Shown: piece by piece, positions 23,755 through 34,051 of the stretch
How the letters are laid out: each line of letters opens with the position of its first letter
Numbering within the stretch: position 1 is the stretch's first letter
NCBI RefSeq assembly: GCF_943913695.1
Contig: NZ_CALTZE010000013.1
Span: 1-41,487, forward strand
Origin: an uncultured Marmoricola sp.
GTDB lineage: Bacteria > Actinomycetota > Actinomycetes > Propionibacteriales > Nocardioidaceae
Length of the DNA stretch: 41,487 nt
Direction of reading: 5' to 3'
Made by a program: the position numbers and the translations under genes
Notes under the pieces: model-generated
Seen by the model: the letters and a program-made list of their open reading frames with translations, nothing else
What the model was told of the DNA's origin: nothing
Databases searched by the model: none

Positions 23755-24615
23755 GTGACCTCAGCCGACGCCGCGCCCAGCCTGCTGGGCGCGGCGTCGG
23801 TGCGTCGGCTCGCCGAGCGGCTCGACCTGCGGCCGACCAAGCAGCGCGGGCAGAACTTCGTCATCGACGCCAACACCGTGCGCCGGATCGTCCGCGACTC
23901 CGGGGTCGACGCGCACGACGTGGTGCTCGAGGTGGGCCCGGGTCTGGGCTCGCTGACCCTGGCGCTGCTCGAGGTGGTCGACCGGGTGGTCGCCGTCGAG
24001 GTCGACCCGGTGCTCGCCGGAGCGCTCCCGGCCACGATCGCCGAGCGCGCGCCCGCGCAGGCCGCGCGCTGCGAGGTGGTGCTCGCCGACGCGCTGCGCG
24101 TCACCGAGCTCCCAGGCCCGCCGCCCACCGCGCTGGTGGCCAACCTGCCCTACAACGTCTCGGTCCCGGTGCTGCTGCACCTGCTCGCCCTGCTGCCCTC
24201 GCTGGAGCGGGGCCTGGTGATGGTGCAGCTCGAGGTCGCCGACCGGCTGGCGGCCCCGCCCGGTTCCAAGGTCTACGGCGTCCCGTCGGTCAAGACCGCG
24301 TGGTTCGCCGACGTACGCCGCTCCGGCACCGTGGGGCGCACGGTCTTCTGGCCGGCGCCGCGCGTCGACTCCGGGCTGGTGGCCTGGACGCGGCGCGAGC
24401 CGCCGTCGACCTCGGTCACCCGGGAGCAGGTCTTCGCCGTGGTCGACGCGGCCTTCGCGCAGCGGCGCAAGGTGCTGCGCCAGGCGCTGCGTGTGGTCGC
24501 GGGCTCGGTCGAGCGCGCGGAGGCGGCGGTGGCGGCCGCCGGGCTGCCCCCGATGGCGCGCGGCGAGGAGCTGCTGCTCGACGACTTCGTCCGGCTGACG
24601 GAGGCGATGGCGTGA
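23755..24615 (+). CDS. rsmA: 16S rRNA adenine-N6,N6 dimethyltransferase RsmA/KsgA
   Basis: 286 residues. TKQRGQNFVIDANTVRRIV is the N-terminal family motif. VVLEVGPGLGSLTLALLE is SAM motif I, VVAVEVDPVLAG motif II, and VANLPYNVSVPVL the N-L-P-Y catalytic motif IV. It dimethylates A1518 and A1519 of 16S rRNA. GTG 23755 is supported by the conserved L-L-G at residues 9-11 and by TACGCT seven bases upstream. The first 15 codons also form a perfect 16-bp hairpin. The stop overlaps ispE. Confidence 0.95.
   Translation: MTSADAAPSLLGAASVRRLAERLDLRPTKQRGQNFVIDANTVRRIVRDSGVDAHDVVLEVGPGLGSLTLALLEVVDRVVAVEVDPVLAGALPATIAERAPAQAARCEVVLADALRVTELPGPPPTALVANLPYNVSVPVLLHLLALLPSLERGLVMVQLEVADRLAAPPGSKVYGVPSVKTAWFADVRRSGTVGRTVFWPAPRVDSGLVAWTRREPPSTSVTREQVFAVVDAAFAQRRKVLRQALRVVAGSVERAEAAVAAAGLPPMARGEELLLDDFVRLTEAMA
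23765..23800 (+). promoter_or_regulatory. Perfect 16-bp hairpin inside the start of rsmA
   Basis: CCGACGCCGCGCCCAG (23765-23780) and its exact complement (23785-23800) enclose a 4-base loop CCTG. It begins ten bases into the coding sequence. If the mRNA is leaderless it would occupy about nucleotides 11-46 of the transcript, where a very stable stem should affect initiation. Confidence 0.7.
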
Positions 24616-25504
24616 GCCTCACCGTGCGTGCGCCTGCCAAGATCAACCTGCACCTGGGCGTCGGTGCGCTGCGTCCCGACGGCTTCCACCCGCTCGCCAC
24701 CGTCTACCAGGCCATCGGTCTCTACGACGACGTCACCGTCGCCGACGCCGCCTCCTGGGAGGTCACGGTCGTGCCCACGGGCGACGTCGACTGCAGCGAC
24801 GTGCCGCTCGACGAGCGCAACCTCGCCCTGCGAGCCGGGCGTCGGCTCGCCGAGCACCACGGGCTCGACCGGGCCGCCGCGATGACCGTGCACAAGGGCA
24901 TCCCGGTGGCGGGCGGTCTCGCGGGCGGCAGCGCCGACGCGGCGGCCGCGCTGGTGGCGCTCGACCGGCTGTGGGAGCTCCAGACCCCCGACGCCGACCT
25001 GCTCGCCATCGCCGCCGGCCTCGGCAGCGACGTGCCCTTCGCGCTCGTCGGCGGCACCGCGCAGGGCACTGGCCGCGGCGAGGTCGTCGAGCGGGTCGCC
25101 GACTCCGGGGAGTGGTGGTGGGTGGTGGTGCCCGACGAGCGCGGTCTCTCCACGCCCGAGGTCTACGCCGCCTTCGACCGCCTCGGCGTGGTGGGGGCGC
25201 CGTACCTGCCCGACTCGCTGCTCGCCGCGCTGCGCGGGGGCGCTCCCGACGAGCTGGCGCAGGAGCTCCACAACGACCTGGAGGCCGCGGCGCTGCTGCT
25301 GCGGCCGGAGCTGGGGGCGGCGCGCGAGGCGATCCGCGCGGCCGACGCCTACCGTCCGCTGCTCTCCGGGTCCGGACCGACCTGGCTGGGGCTGTGCGGC
25401 GACGCCACCCACGCGCGGCTGGTGGCCGAGCGGCTGGCCGACGGCGGGCGCAGGGTGCTGACCGCGCCGGGTCCCGTCGCGGGCGCCCACCCGGTGGTGC
25501 ACGC

Positions 25505-25508
<4 letters not shown>
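24612..25508 (+). CDS. ispE: 4-diphosphocytidyl-2-C-methyl-D-erythritol kinase IspE
   Basis: 298 residues of the GHMP kinase family. APAKINLHLGVGALRPDGFH is the N-terminal substrate motif, IPVAGGLAGGSADAAAALVA the ATP-binding P-G-L-x-G-G-S-S/A loop, and YRPLLSGSGPTWLGLCG the C-terminal G-S-G-P motif. It phosphorylates CDP-methylerythritol in the MEP isoprenoid pathway. GTG 24612 overlaps the rsmA stop; its stop overlaps the ABC-F start, so rsmA-ispE-ABC-F are translationally coupled. Confidence 0.95.
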
Positions 25509-27364
<1,856 letters not shown>

Positions 27365-27384
27365 GGCCTCTCAGCCCCGGCGCG

Positions 27385-28425
27385 TCAGGACCCCTCGACG
27401 AGCAGCGGCACGAGGTTGTCCACCACGTAGGGCAGGCTCAGCGGCGAGGTGAAGTAGATCGCGCCGGCGAGCTCGCCGCCGGTGTAGACCGAGCGGCCGG
27501 CGCGCACGGCCTCGAGCCGGTCGAAGCCGGGGACCTTCTCCAGCGCGGTGCGGTCGGCGTCCTTCTCGGTGCCCCAGATCAGGTAGTCGGCGGAGTTGAG
27601 CTCCTCGATCCGCTCGACCGGGATGTAGGCCTGGCCGCCGTCGTCGGTGGCGTAGCGGTCGATGTTGGAGGGCACGTCGAAGCCGAGGTCGGTCAGGAAG
27701 TCGGTCGAGAGGCCCTTCTGGTAGGCGATCAGGCTGCCGTCGTAGACGGCGTTCTGGAGGAAGATCGCGTTGCCGCTGAAGCCGTGCTCGGCCTGGGCGT
27801 CGGTGAAGAGCGCGTCGATGTCGGCCTGCAGCGCCGCGGCCTCGTCGGCGAGTCCGAGCGACTGCCCGATCAGCTCGAGCATCGGGCGCCACGCGGGGAA
27901 GAAGTTGGTCGCGCCGGGCGGCTGGGCCACCGTCGGGGCGATCTTGGACATCTCCTCGTAGTCCCGCTTGGTGATGCCGGCGTTGAGCGCCAGCACCAGG
28001 TCGGGCGCCAGCGCGCTGATCTCGGCGAACTGGAAGCCGTCGTTGGTGTTGAGCAGGGTCGGCTCGGCGTCGCCGAGCTCGTCCTGCGCCCAGGGCCACA
28101 CGCCGTAGGGCTGGTCGCCGTACCAGTCGGTCACCGCGAGCGGCACGACGCCGAGGGCCAGCAGGAAGTCCTGCTCGGTCAGGCCGGCGCCGACGATGCG
28201 CTCGGGGCGCTGCGCGATCTCGACGCTGCCGTAGCGGTGCTCGACGGTGACGGGCTCCCAGGCGCTGGGGGAGGCCGTGCCCCCGCTCGCGGCGGGGGCG
28301 TCCTCGTCGTAGCTGGAGCAGCCGGCGACCAGGCTCGCCGTGGAGAGCCCGAGCGCCCCCGCGAGCAGGCTGCGCCGGCTCAGCGCGCGCGTGGTGGCGA
28401 GGTGGGCGGTGCGGCGGGGGTTCAT
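27385..28425 (-). CDS. Iron-siderophore ABC transporter substrate-binding lipoprotein (FepB/FecB-like)
   Basis: 346 residues. The N-terminus has a twin-arginine motif (SRRSLLAGALGL) and a lipobox (SLVAGC), so it is probably exported folded by Tat and lipidated. The mature part is a type III binding protein: VEHRYGSVEIAQRPERIVGA, then LAPDLVLALNAGITKRDYEE, and the C-terminal GELAGAIYFTSPLSLPYVV. It captures a ferric siderophore and passes it to the FecCD/FepC importer encoded divergently. ATG 28425 has CAGGAGAG upstream. It converges on the ABC-F gene with 20 bases between stops. Confidence 0.93.
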   Translation of the reverse strand: MNPRRTAHLATTRALSRRSLLAGALGLSTASLVAGCSSYDEDAPAASGGTASPSAWEPVTVEHRYGSVEIAQRPERIVGAGLTEQDFLLALGVVPLAVTDWYGDQPYGVWPWAQDELGDAEPTLLNTNDGFQFAEISALAPDLVLALNAGITKRDYEEMSKIAPTVAQPPGATNFFPAWRPMLELIGQSLGLADEAAALQADIDALFTDAQAEHGFSGNAIFLQNAVYDGSLIAYQKGLSTDFLTDLGFDVPSNIDRYATDDGGQAYIPVERIEELNSADYLIWGTEKDADRTALEKVPGFDRLEAVRAGRSVYTGGELAGAIYFTSPLSLPYVVDNLVPLLVEGS

Positions 28426-28448
28426 GGCTCTCCTGTCGATGGGCGCGC

Positions 28449-28467
28449 TAAGGCTAGCCTTACCTCT
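28449..28467. promoter_or_regulatory. IdeR/DtxR-type iron box
   Basis: TAAGGCTAGCCTTACCTCT matches the 19-bp IdeR/DtxR consensus (TTAGGTTAG-S-CTAACCTAA) at 13 of 18 half-site positions plus the centre. It lies in the 62-base interval between the divergent binding-protein and permease genes, ahead of the TATAGT -10 (28476-28481) of the permease gene. Iron-replete repression of both directions is expected. Confidence 0.8.
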
Positions 28468-28487
28468 CCCGCGTCTATAGTGCGCGG

Positions 28488-29519
28488 GTGCCCACGGCCA
28501 CCACCGGTCTCGACCCGGCTCCTGCGCGGGCGTCCCGGCGTACGGCGCGACTGCTGCTGGTGGCCGGCGTCGGGCTGCTCGTGGTGGTGCTCAGCCTCGG
28601 GATCGGCTCCAACCTGATCCCCCCGGACCGCGTCGTGCTCGGCCTGCTCGGACTCGACGAGCAGGCGCGCGACATCGTCGTGGGCAACCGACTCTCCCGC
28701 ACCGTGCTCGCGCTGCTCGTGGGAGCCGCACTCGGCCTGGCCGGGGCGCTGCTGCAGGCGCTGACCCGCAACCCGCTGGCCGACCCGGGGCTGCTCGGGG
28801 TCAACGCCGGTGCCGCCGCGGCGGTCGTCACCGCGATCGGGCTGCTCGGGGTGACGCGGCCGAGCGGCTACCTGTGGTTCGCGATGGCCGGCGCCGGGGC
28901 GGCTGCGGTCCTGGTCTATCTCCTGGGGGCCGGGCGGCGCCGCTCGGCGACCCCCGTGCGGCTGTTGCTCGCCGGGGTCGCACTCACCGCCGTGCTGAGC
29001 TCCTACACCGACGCGCTGATGCTCTCCGACCCCTTCGCCTTCAGCGCCTTCCGCTTCTGGAGCGTCGGCTCGCTGGCCGGGCGCGACCTCAGTGTGGTCG
29101 GGGTGCTGACCTGGTTCTTGGTCGGGGGCCTGGTGCTGGCGCTGGCGCTGGCGCGGGGCCTCAACGCGCTCGGGCTGGGGGAGGACACGGCGGTCGCCCT
29201 CGGCGTGCGGCTCGGGCGCACCCGCCTGCTGACCGTGCTCGCCGTGACGGTGCTGTGTGGCGGCGCCACCGCCTCGGTCGGCCCGATCGCCTTCGTCGGG
29301 CTGGCGGTGCCGCCGCTGGCGCGGGGCGTGGTCGGAGGCGACCACCGGTGGTCCTTTCCCGCAGCCGCCCTGGTCGGTGCGGTGCTGCTGCTGGCGACCG
29401 ACATCGTGGGCCGGGTGCTGCTGTGGCCGCAGGAGGTCGGGGTCGGCATCGTCACCGCCGTGCTCGGGGCGCCGGTGCTGATCTGGATGGTGCGCCGCGG
29501 CAAGGTGGCTCGCGCGTGA
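28488..29519 (+). CDS. FecCD-family iron-siderophore permease, subunit 1
   Basis: 343 residues, about nine or ten hydrophobic helices. FecCD signatures: LVGAALGLAGALLQALTRNP followed by LADPGLLGVNAGAAAAVV, the later FWSVGSLAGRD, and GPIAFVGLAVPPLARGVVGG with the conserved G-P-I-x-F-V-G-L-x-x-P cytoplasmic coupling region. It forms half of the importer channel. GTG 28488 is six bases after TATAGT, so leaderless. It overlaps the second permease gene by four bases. Confidence 0.93.
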   Translation: MPTATTGLDPAPARASRRTARLLLVAGVGLLVVVLSLGIGSNLIPPDRVVLGLLGLDEQARDIVVGNRLSRTVLALLVGAALGLAGALLQALTRNPLADPGLLGVNAGAAAAVVTAIGLLGVTRPSGYLWFAMAGAGAAAVLVYLLGAGRRRSATPVRLLLAGVALTAVLSSYTDALMLSDPFAFSAFRFWSVGSLAGRDLSVVGVLTWFLVGGLVLALALARGLNALGLGEDTAVALGVRLGRTRLLTVLAVTVLCGGATASVGPIAFVGLAVPPLARGVVGGDHRWSFPAAALVGAVLLLATDIVGRVLLWPQEVGVGIVTAVLGAPVLIWMVRRGKVARA

Positions 29520-30559
29520 GCGCCGTCGAGGAGTCGGAGCCGAGGGCAGTCGGGAGACCGGCCGGGAGGCGGCGTGGCGTCCTCGTGGGAGTGGCCGTGC
29601 TGGCGCTATGCGTGGTGGGGGTGCTGGTCAGCCTCGGCACCGGTCCTCTGCGGGTCGCACCCGGCGACGTGGTGCTGACACTGGCCGGGCGACGCCCGCA
29701 GTACGACTACGCCGTGATCGACAACGGACTGCCGCGCGCCCTGCTCGCCGTGCTGCTGGGTACGGCGCTGGGCACCGCTGGCGCGCTCACCCAGGCGCTG
29801 ACCCGCAACCCGCTCGGGTCGCCGGACCTGATCGGCTTCGACGCCGGCGCGGCCACCGGAGCCCTGGTCGCGATGCTGGTGCTGGGTGCCACGTCGGTGC
29901 AGGTCGCCGGGGGTGCCATGGTGGCGGGGCTGGTGACCGCGGCCGTCGTCTTCACGCTGGCACGGGGCGCGTCGGGAGCGGGCTACCGCCTGATCCTGGT
30001 CGGGATCGCCGTCGCCGCGCTGCTGCAGGGCGTTAACTCCTACCTGCTGACCCGCAGCGACCCGCGTGCGGCCCTGGAGGGGGCGCGGTGGCTGGTCGGC
30101 AGCCTCAACCTGGCGGGCGAGGTCGACTCGCTGTGGGAGCCGGTGGTGCTGGCCCTCGTCGCCCTCGCGCTGCTGCTCCCCGCGGCAGTGCTGCTGGCGC
30201 GGCCGCTGCGGATGCTGCAGATGGGCGAGGACGTCTCGACGGCGGCCGGGGTGCCCGTGGCGGCCGTGCAGACCGCGACCGTGGTGGTCGCCGTGCTGCT
30301 CGCCGCCGTGGCCGTTTCGGTCGTCGGTCCGATCACCTTCGTCGCCCTTGTCGCGCCCCAGCTCGTCCGTGCCGTCAGCCGGACGCCCGGGCCCGCCGTA
30401 CTGCTCTCGGGGCTGATGGGCGGGCTGCTGCTGCTCGGCAGTGACCTCGTCGCTCAGCGAGCGCTGCCCGACGTGCAGCCGCCGGTGGGCGTGGTCACCG
30501 GCATCCTGGGCGGCGCCTACCTGGCGTGGCTGCTCACCCGTGAGAGGACCCTGACCTGA
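29516..30559 (+). CDS. FecCD-family iron-siderophore permease, subunit 2
   Basis: 347 residues, again FecCD: LLGTALGTAGALTQALTRNP, LGSPDLIGFDAGAATGALV, ARWLVGSLNLAGEVD and GPITFVALVAPQLVRAVSR. A basic N-terminal tail precedes the first helix. It pairs with the upstream permease as a heterodimer, like FepD/FepG. GTG 29516 overlaps the previous stop. Its TGA overlaps the ATPase ATG (TGATG), giving a tightly coupled three-gene operon. Confidence 0.93.
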   Translation: MSAVEESEPRAVGRPAGRRRGVLVGVAVLALCVVGVLVSLGTGPLRVAPGDVVLTLAGRRPQYDYAVIDNGLPRALLAVLLGTALGTAGALTQALTRNPLGSPDLIGFDAGAATGALVAMLVLGATSVQVAGGAMVAGLVTAAVVFTLARGASGAGYRLILVGIAVAALLQGVNSYLLTRSDPRAALEGARWLVGSLNLAGEVDSLWEPVVLALVALALLLPAAVLLARPLRMLQMGEDVSTAAGVPVAAVQTATVVVAVLLAAVAVSVVGPITFVALVAPQLVRAVSRTPGPAVLLSGLMGGLLLLGSDLVAQRALPDVQPPVGVVTGILGGAYLAWLLTRERTLT

Positions 30560-31389
30560 TGTCCCGTCTCTCCAGCAGGGACCTCGCCCTGCGCTACGAC
30601 GAGCGCACCGTGGTGCACGACCTCGACCTCGACCTGCCCGACGGCTCCTTCACCGTCATCATCGGGCCCAACGCGTGCGGCAAGTCGACGCTGCTCAAGG
30701 GCCTCTCGCGGATCCTGAAGCCGACGCGGGGCTCGGTCGTGCTCGACGGCCGGGAGATCGGCTCGCTGCCGACCAAGGCCGTGGCGCGCAGCCTGGCGAT
30801 GCTGCCGCAGTCGGCCGTGGTGCCCGAGGCGGTCACCGTCGCCGACCTCGTGGGGCGCGGGCGCTACCCCCACCAGGGGATGCTGCGGCAGTGGTCGCCG
30901 CAGGACCAGGAGGCGGTCGACCGCGCGATGCGGGCGACGGGCGTCTCCGACCTGGCCGACCGCCCGGTCGACGAGCTCTCCGGTGGGCAGCGGCAGCGGG
31001 CGTGGCTGGCGATGGTGCTGGCGCAGGAGACCTCGCTGCTGCTCCTCGACGAGCCGACCACCTACCTCGACATCACCCACCAGGTCGAGGTGCTCGACCT
31101 GTGCGCCGGGCTGGTCGCGCGCGGTCTCACCGTCGTAGCCGTGCTGCACGACCTCAACCAGGCCTTCCGCTACGCCACGCACCTGGTGGTGATGTCGCGG
31201 GGACGGGTGGTGGCGACCGGGCGACCGGCCGACATCGTGACCCCCGCGCTGGTCGAGGAGGTCTACCGGCTGCCCTGCGTGGTGGTCGACGACCCCGTCA
31301 CCGGCACGCCCATGGTGGTGCCGGGATGGGCTCCGTCGCCCCCCGACGAGATCGACGACCTCACGCCAGGGGAGCCATCAGGGTCTTGA
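30559..31389 (+). CDS. Iron-siderophore ABC transporter ATPase (FepC-like)
   Basis: 276 residues. Walker A is IIGPNACGKSTLLKGLSRIL (note Cys in place of the usual Gly), the signature ELSGGQRQRAWLAMVLAQ, Walker B LLLLDEPTTYLDITHQ, and the switch histidine lies in VVAVLHDLNQAFRYA. It energises the importer on the cytoplasmic face. It begins at the ATG overlapping the second permease stop and runs 29 bases into the convergent MarR gene. Confidence 0.95.
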   Translation: MSRLSSRDLALRYDERTVVHDLDLDLPDGSFTVIIGPNACGKSTLLKGLSRILKPTRGSVVLDGREIGSLPTKAVARSLAMLPQSAVVPEAVTVADLVGRGRYPHQGMLRQWSPQDQEAVDRAMRATGVSDLADRPVDELSGGQRQRAWLAMVLAQETSLLLLDEPTTYLDITHQVEVLDLCAGLVARGLTVVAVLHDLNQAFRYATHLVVMSRGRVVATGRPADIVTPALVEEVYRLPCVVVDDPVTGTPMVVPGWAPSPPDEIDDLTPGEPSGS

Positions 31390-31849
31390 GCAGACCTGCG
31401 AGCCGGTCGCGCTCCTCGTCGGGCAGTCCGGCGAGCAGCGCGCGCTCCCGCGAGACCAGCGACTCGAAGGCGCCGTCGACGCGCTCGCGGCCGGCGTCGG
31501 TGAGCCGCACCAGGATCCCGCGCCGGTCGCGCGGGTCGGGCTCGCGCTCGACGAGGCCGCGGGCGACGAGCCGGTCCACCCGGTTGGTCATGGTGCCGCT
31601 GGTGACCATGGTCTGGCGCAGCAGCGCTCCCGGGGAGAGCTGGTAGGGCGCTCCGGCGCGCCGCAGCGCGGCGAGCACGTCGAACTCCCACGGCTCGACG
31701 TCGTGCGCGGCGAAGGCCTGGCGGCGTACGCCGTCGAGCAGCCGCGCGAGCCGGGTGAGGCGGCTGAAGACCTCGACGGGGGCGAGGTCGAGGTCGGCGC
31801 GCTCGTGGCGCCACGCCTCGACGATCTCGTCGACCTCGTCCCGTTCCAC
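31361..31849 (-). CDS. MarR-family transcriptional regulator
   Basis: 162 residues. Winged-helix core: VEPWEFDVLAALRRAGAPYQ, LSPGALLRQTMVTSGTMTNR (recognition helix), VDRLVARGLVEREPDPRDRR, and the wing GILVRLTDAGRERVD. The C-terminal helices give dimerisation. It starts at GTG 31849 with TAGACT seven bases upstream. A TCTCGA-CA-TCGAGA palindrome lies between it and the divergent methyltransferase, so it likely controls both. It overlaps the end of the iron ATPase gene. Confidence 0.93.
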   Translation of the reverse strand: MERDEVDEIVEAWRHERADLDLAPVEVFSRLTRLARLLDGVRRQAFAAHDVEPWEFDVLAALRRAGAPYQLSPGALLRQTMVTSGTMTNRVDRLVARGLVEREPDPRDRRGILVRLTDAGRERVDGAFESLVSRERALLAGLPDEERDRLAGLLKTLMAPLA

Positions 31850-31874
31850 CCCTCAGAGTCTAGTCGGCCAAGAT

Positions 31875-31888
31875 TCTCGACATCGAGA
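31875..31888. promoter_or_regulatory. Probable MarR operator
   Basis: TCTCGA-CA-TCGAGA is a perfect 6-bp inverted repeat with a 2-base centre, similar to known MarR-type sites (ATCTTGA-type half-sites). It directly abuts the methyltransferase -10 TACCGT (31889-31894) and lies 12 bases behind the MarR -10 (TAGACT, complement of 31857-31862), so binding would affect both genes. Confidence 0.65.
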
Positions 31889-31900
31889 TACCGTGCGTCG

Positions 31901-32671
31901 GTGGCGCACACCTGGGAACCCGATCGCTACCTGAGGTACGCCGACGAGCGCGGCCGCCCCTTCGCCGACCTGCTCGCGCGGGTGGGGGCCGAGAGCCCGC
32001 GCACGGTGGCCGACCTCGGCTGCGGCACCGGCGGCCTGACGCGGCTGCTGGCGCAGCGCTGGCCGGGCGCGGAGGTGCTCGGGGTCGACTCCAGCGCGGA
32101 GATGGTCGCGCGCAGCGAGGCCGGGCCGCGGCTGCGCTTCGAGGTCGCCGACCTCCGGGAGTGGCGACCCGAGACGCCCGTCGACGTGGTGGTGAGCAAC
32201 GCGGCGCTGCAGTGGGTGCCCGGTCACCTCGACCTGCTGCCGCGCCTGCTCGGCCACGTCGCCCCCGGCGGCTGGCTCGCGTTCCAGGTGCCGGGCAACT
32301 TCGAGGAGCCGAGCCACACGATCCGGCGCGAGCTGGCAGCTGACCCGGCGTACGCCGCCCACACCGCCGGCGTCGCGGTGCCGTGCAGCCACGACCCCGA
32401 GGTCTACCTGGCCGTCCTGCGAGACCTCGGCTGCGAGGTCGACGCGTGGGAGACGACCTACCTGCACGTGCTCGACGCCACCGCCGACCCCGACCCCGTC
32501 TTCACCTGGGTGAGCGGCACCGGCGCCCGGCCGACACTCCAGGCGCTGCCCGAGGACCTGCGGGCGGGCTTCGAGGAGGACTACCGACGGCGGCTGCGCT
32601 CGGCGTACCCGGCGCGTGATGGCCGCGTCGTGCTGCCCTTCCGGCGCGTCTTCGCGGTCGCGCGACGCTGA
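31901..32671 (+). CDS. SAM-dependent methyltransferase, trans-aconitate methyltransferase-like
   Basis: 256 residues. It starts VAHTWEPDRYLRYADERGRP, the W-x-P-x-x-Y-L-x-Y opening of the Tam family. VADLGCGTGGLTRLLAQRWP is SAM motif I, EVLGVDSSAEMVARSE motif II, and VDVVVSNAALQWVPGHLDLL the conserved N-A-A-L-Q-W. FQVPGNFEEPSH is also typical. Tam methylates trans-aconitate, a spontaneous by-product that inhibits aconitase. GTG 31901 is six bases after TACCGT. Probably regulated by the MarR protein. Its TGA abuts the glycerophosphodiesterase stop. Confidence 0.9.
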   Translation: MAHTWEPDRYLRYADERGRPFADLLARVGAESPRTVADLGCGTGGLTRLLAQRWPGAEVLGVDSSAEMVARSEAGPRLRFEVADLREWRPETPVDVVVSNAALQWVPGHLDLLPRLLGHVAPGGWLAFQVPGNFEEPSHTIRRELAADPAYAAHTAGVAVPCSHDPEVYLAVLRDLGCEVDAWETTYLHVLDATADPDPVFTWVSGTGARPTLQALPEDLRAGFEEDYRRRLRSAYPARDGRVVLPFRRVFAVARR

Positions 32672-33859
32672 TCAGGCGGCGCGGTTGCCCGTCGTACGCT
32701 CCCAGGAGTCGCGTGCGGCGACGCCGATGTCGGGGTTGTCGGTGAAGAAGCCGTCGACGCCGGCGTCGAGGAAGGCCTTGGCCTCGGCGCGCATGTTGCC
32801 GGGGCTGTTGGGGTCGGTGCCCTGCCAGAAGTCCTTGGCCATGAACTGGTTTTCCCGGCGCAGCGTGAAGACGTGCACGTCGAGCCCGACACGGTGGGCG
32901 TTGCGGACCAGCGGCGTCGGGGCGGTCAGCCGGCCGTCGGCGCCGACCGGCAGCACGAGGGTCTTGTTGGGCCCGATGCCGTCGGCGTACGCCGCGATCT
33001 TGCGCAGCTCCTGGGGCTTGGTGAGGTCGGCCCACGTGCGGGTGTCGCCGCGCTCGACCAGGTCGTAGGGCGCGCCCGTCGCGTCCATGAGCTGGATGAT
33101 CGGCAGGTCGGTGCGCTTGTCGAGCCACTGCAGGTTGGTCGTCTCGAAGCTCTGCAGGAAGACCTTGGCGCCACGCCGGTCGAGCCCGGCCTCGCGCAGG
33201 TCGCGCAGCATCGGGCGGTCGGTGGCCAGGCCGATGGAGGCGAAGTAGGTCGGGTGCTTGGTCTCGGGGTAGACGCCGATGTCGCGCTTGGTGCCCTTGC
33301 GCTTGCGGTTGGTCTTGTTGACCAGGTCGAGCACCTCGTCGAAGGTCGGCACCTCGAAGCGGCCGTCGTAGCGGGTGTTGCCCGGCCGCACCTGCGGCAG
33401 CCGCTCCACGGCACGCAGCGTCTTGAGCTCGGCGAGGGTGAAGTCCTCGGTGAACCACCCGGTCACCGGCTTGCCGTCGATGGTCTTGGTCTGCTTGCGG
33501 GCCGCGAACTCCGGGCGCTTGGAGACGTCGGTGGTGCCGCCGATCTCGTTCTCGTGGCGCGCCACGAGCACGCCGTCCTTGGTCGGGACCAGGTCGGGCT
33601 CGATGTAGTCGGCGCCCTGCCGGATCGCGAGCCTGTACGCCGCCAGCGTGTGCTCGGGGCGGTAGCCCGAGGCGCCGCGGTGCCCGATCACCAGCGGCCC
33701 GCCGCTCGACGACGCCTGGTCGACCCGGTCGGCGGAGGCGGGCGCGGCCTGGGCGGGCGCGAGGCCGGGCATCGTCACGGCCAAGGACACGGCGAGGGCC
33801 AGCACGAGCGAGGTGAGCAGGGCACGCAGTGGCGTGCGGGAGGTCCCGAGAGTGGTCAT
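32672..33859 (-). CDS. Secreted glycerophosphodiester phosphodiesterase
   Basis: 395 residues. A Sec signal peptide (LLTSLVLALAVSLAVTM, cleavage after AQA) is followed by the GDPD TIM barrel: PLVIGHRGASGYRPEHTLAA (catalytic H-R-G-A and E), GADYIEPDLVPTKDGVLVAR (metal ligands E-x-D) and HENEIGGTTDVS (second catalytic His). GFFTDNPDIGV closes the barrel. It hydrolyses glycerophosphodiesters outside the cell to glycerol-3-phosphate, giving carbon and phosphate. ATG 33859 is preferred; an in-frame GTG at 33868 is possible. A Pho box was not recognised. Confidence 0.94.
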   Translation of the reverse strand: MTTLGTSRTPLRALLTSLVLALAVSLAVTMPGLAPAQAAPASADRVDQASSSGGPLVIGHRGASGYRPEHTLAAYRLAIRQGADYIEPDLVPTKDGVLVARHENEIGGTTDVSKRPEFAARKQTKTIDGKPVTGWFTEDFTLAELKTLRAVERLPQVRPGNTRYDGRFEVPTFDEVLDLVNKTNRKRKGTKRDIGVYPETKHPTYFASIGLATDRPMLRDLREAGLDRRGAKVFLQSFETTNLQWLDKRTDLPIIQLMDATGAPYDLVERGDTRTWADLTKPQELRKIAAYADGIGPNKTLVLPVGADGRLTAPTPLVRNAHRVGLDVHVFTLRRENQFMAKDFWQGTDPNSPGNMRAEAKAFLDAGVDGFFTDNPDIGVAARDSWERTTGNRAA

Positions 33860-33972
33860 GCCTGACACCCCAACCCGGGCAGGGGCTCGTTGACAACCCC
33901 CCGATGGGTGAACGCTCCGTGACCAGACGAGGGAGGCGATGGAGCCCGGGGCCGTTACGGTTTCCCTGTCAT

Positions 33973-34051
33973 TCCCCGGTTGGTCTGTCGGCAGGGCCCG
34001 CCTGACTTTGAATCAGGACAAGCGACGTAGGTTCGACTCCTACCCGGGGAG
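33973..34051 (+). tRNA. tRNA-Gln(TTG), atypically long
   Basis: Acceptor TCCCCGG pairs with CCGGGGA, discriminator G. The anticodon arm is CCTGA-CTTTGAA-TCAGG with TTG at 34-36. The T arm is GTAGG-TTCGACT-CCTAC. CCA is not encoded. The D arm (GGTC/GGCC) is weak and the variable region is nine bases, giving 79 bases, which is longer than usual for this isoacceptor. A tRNA-Gln next to glmU is common in actinobacteria. Confidence 0.72.
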
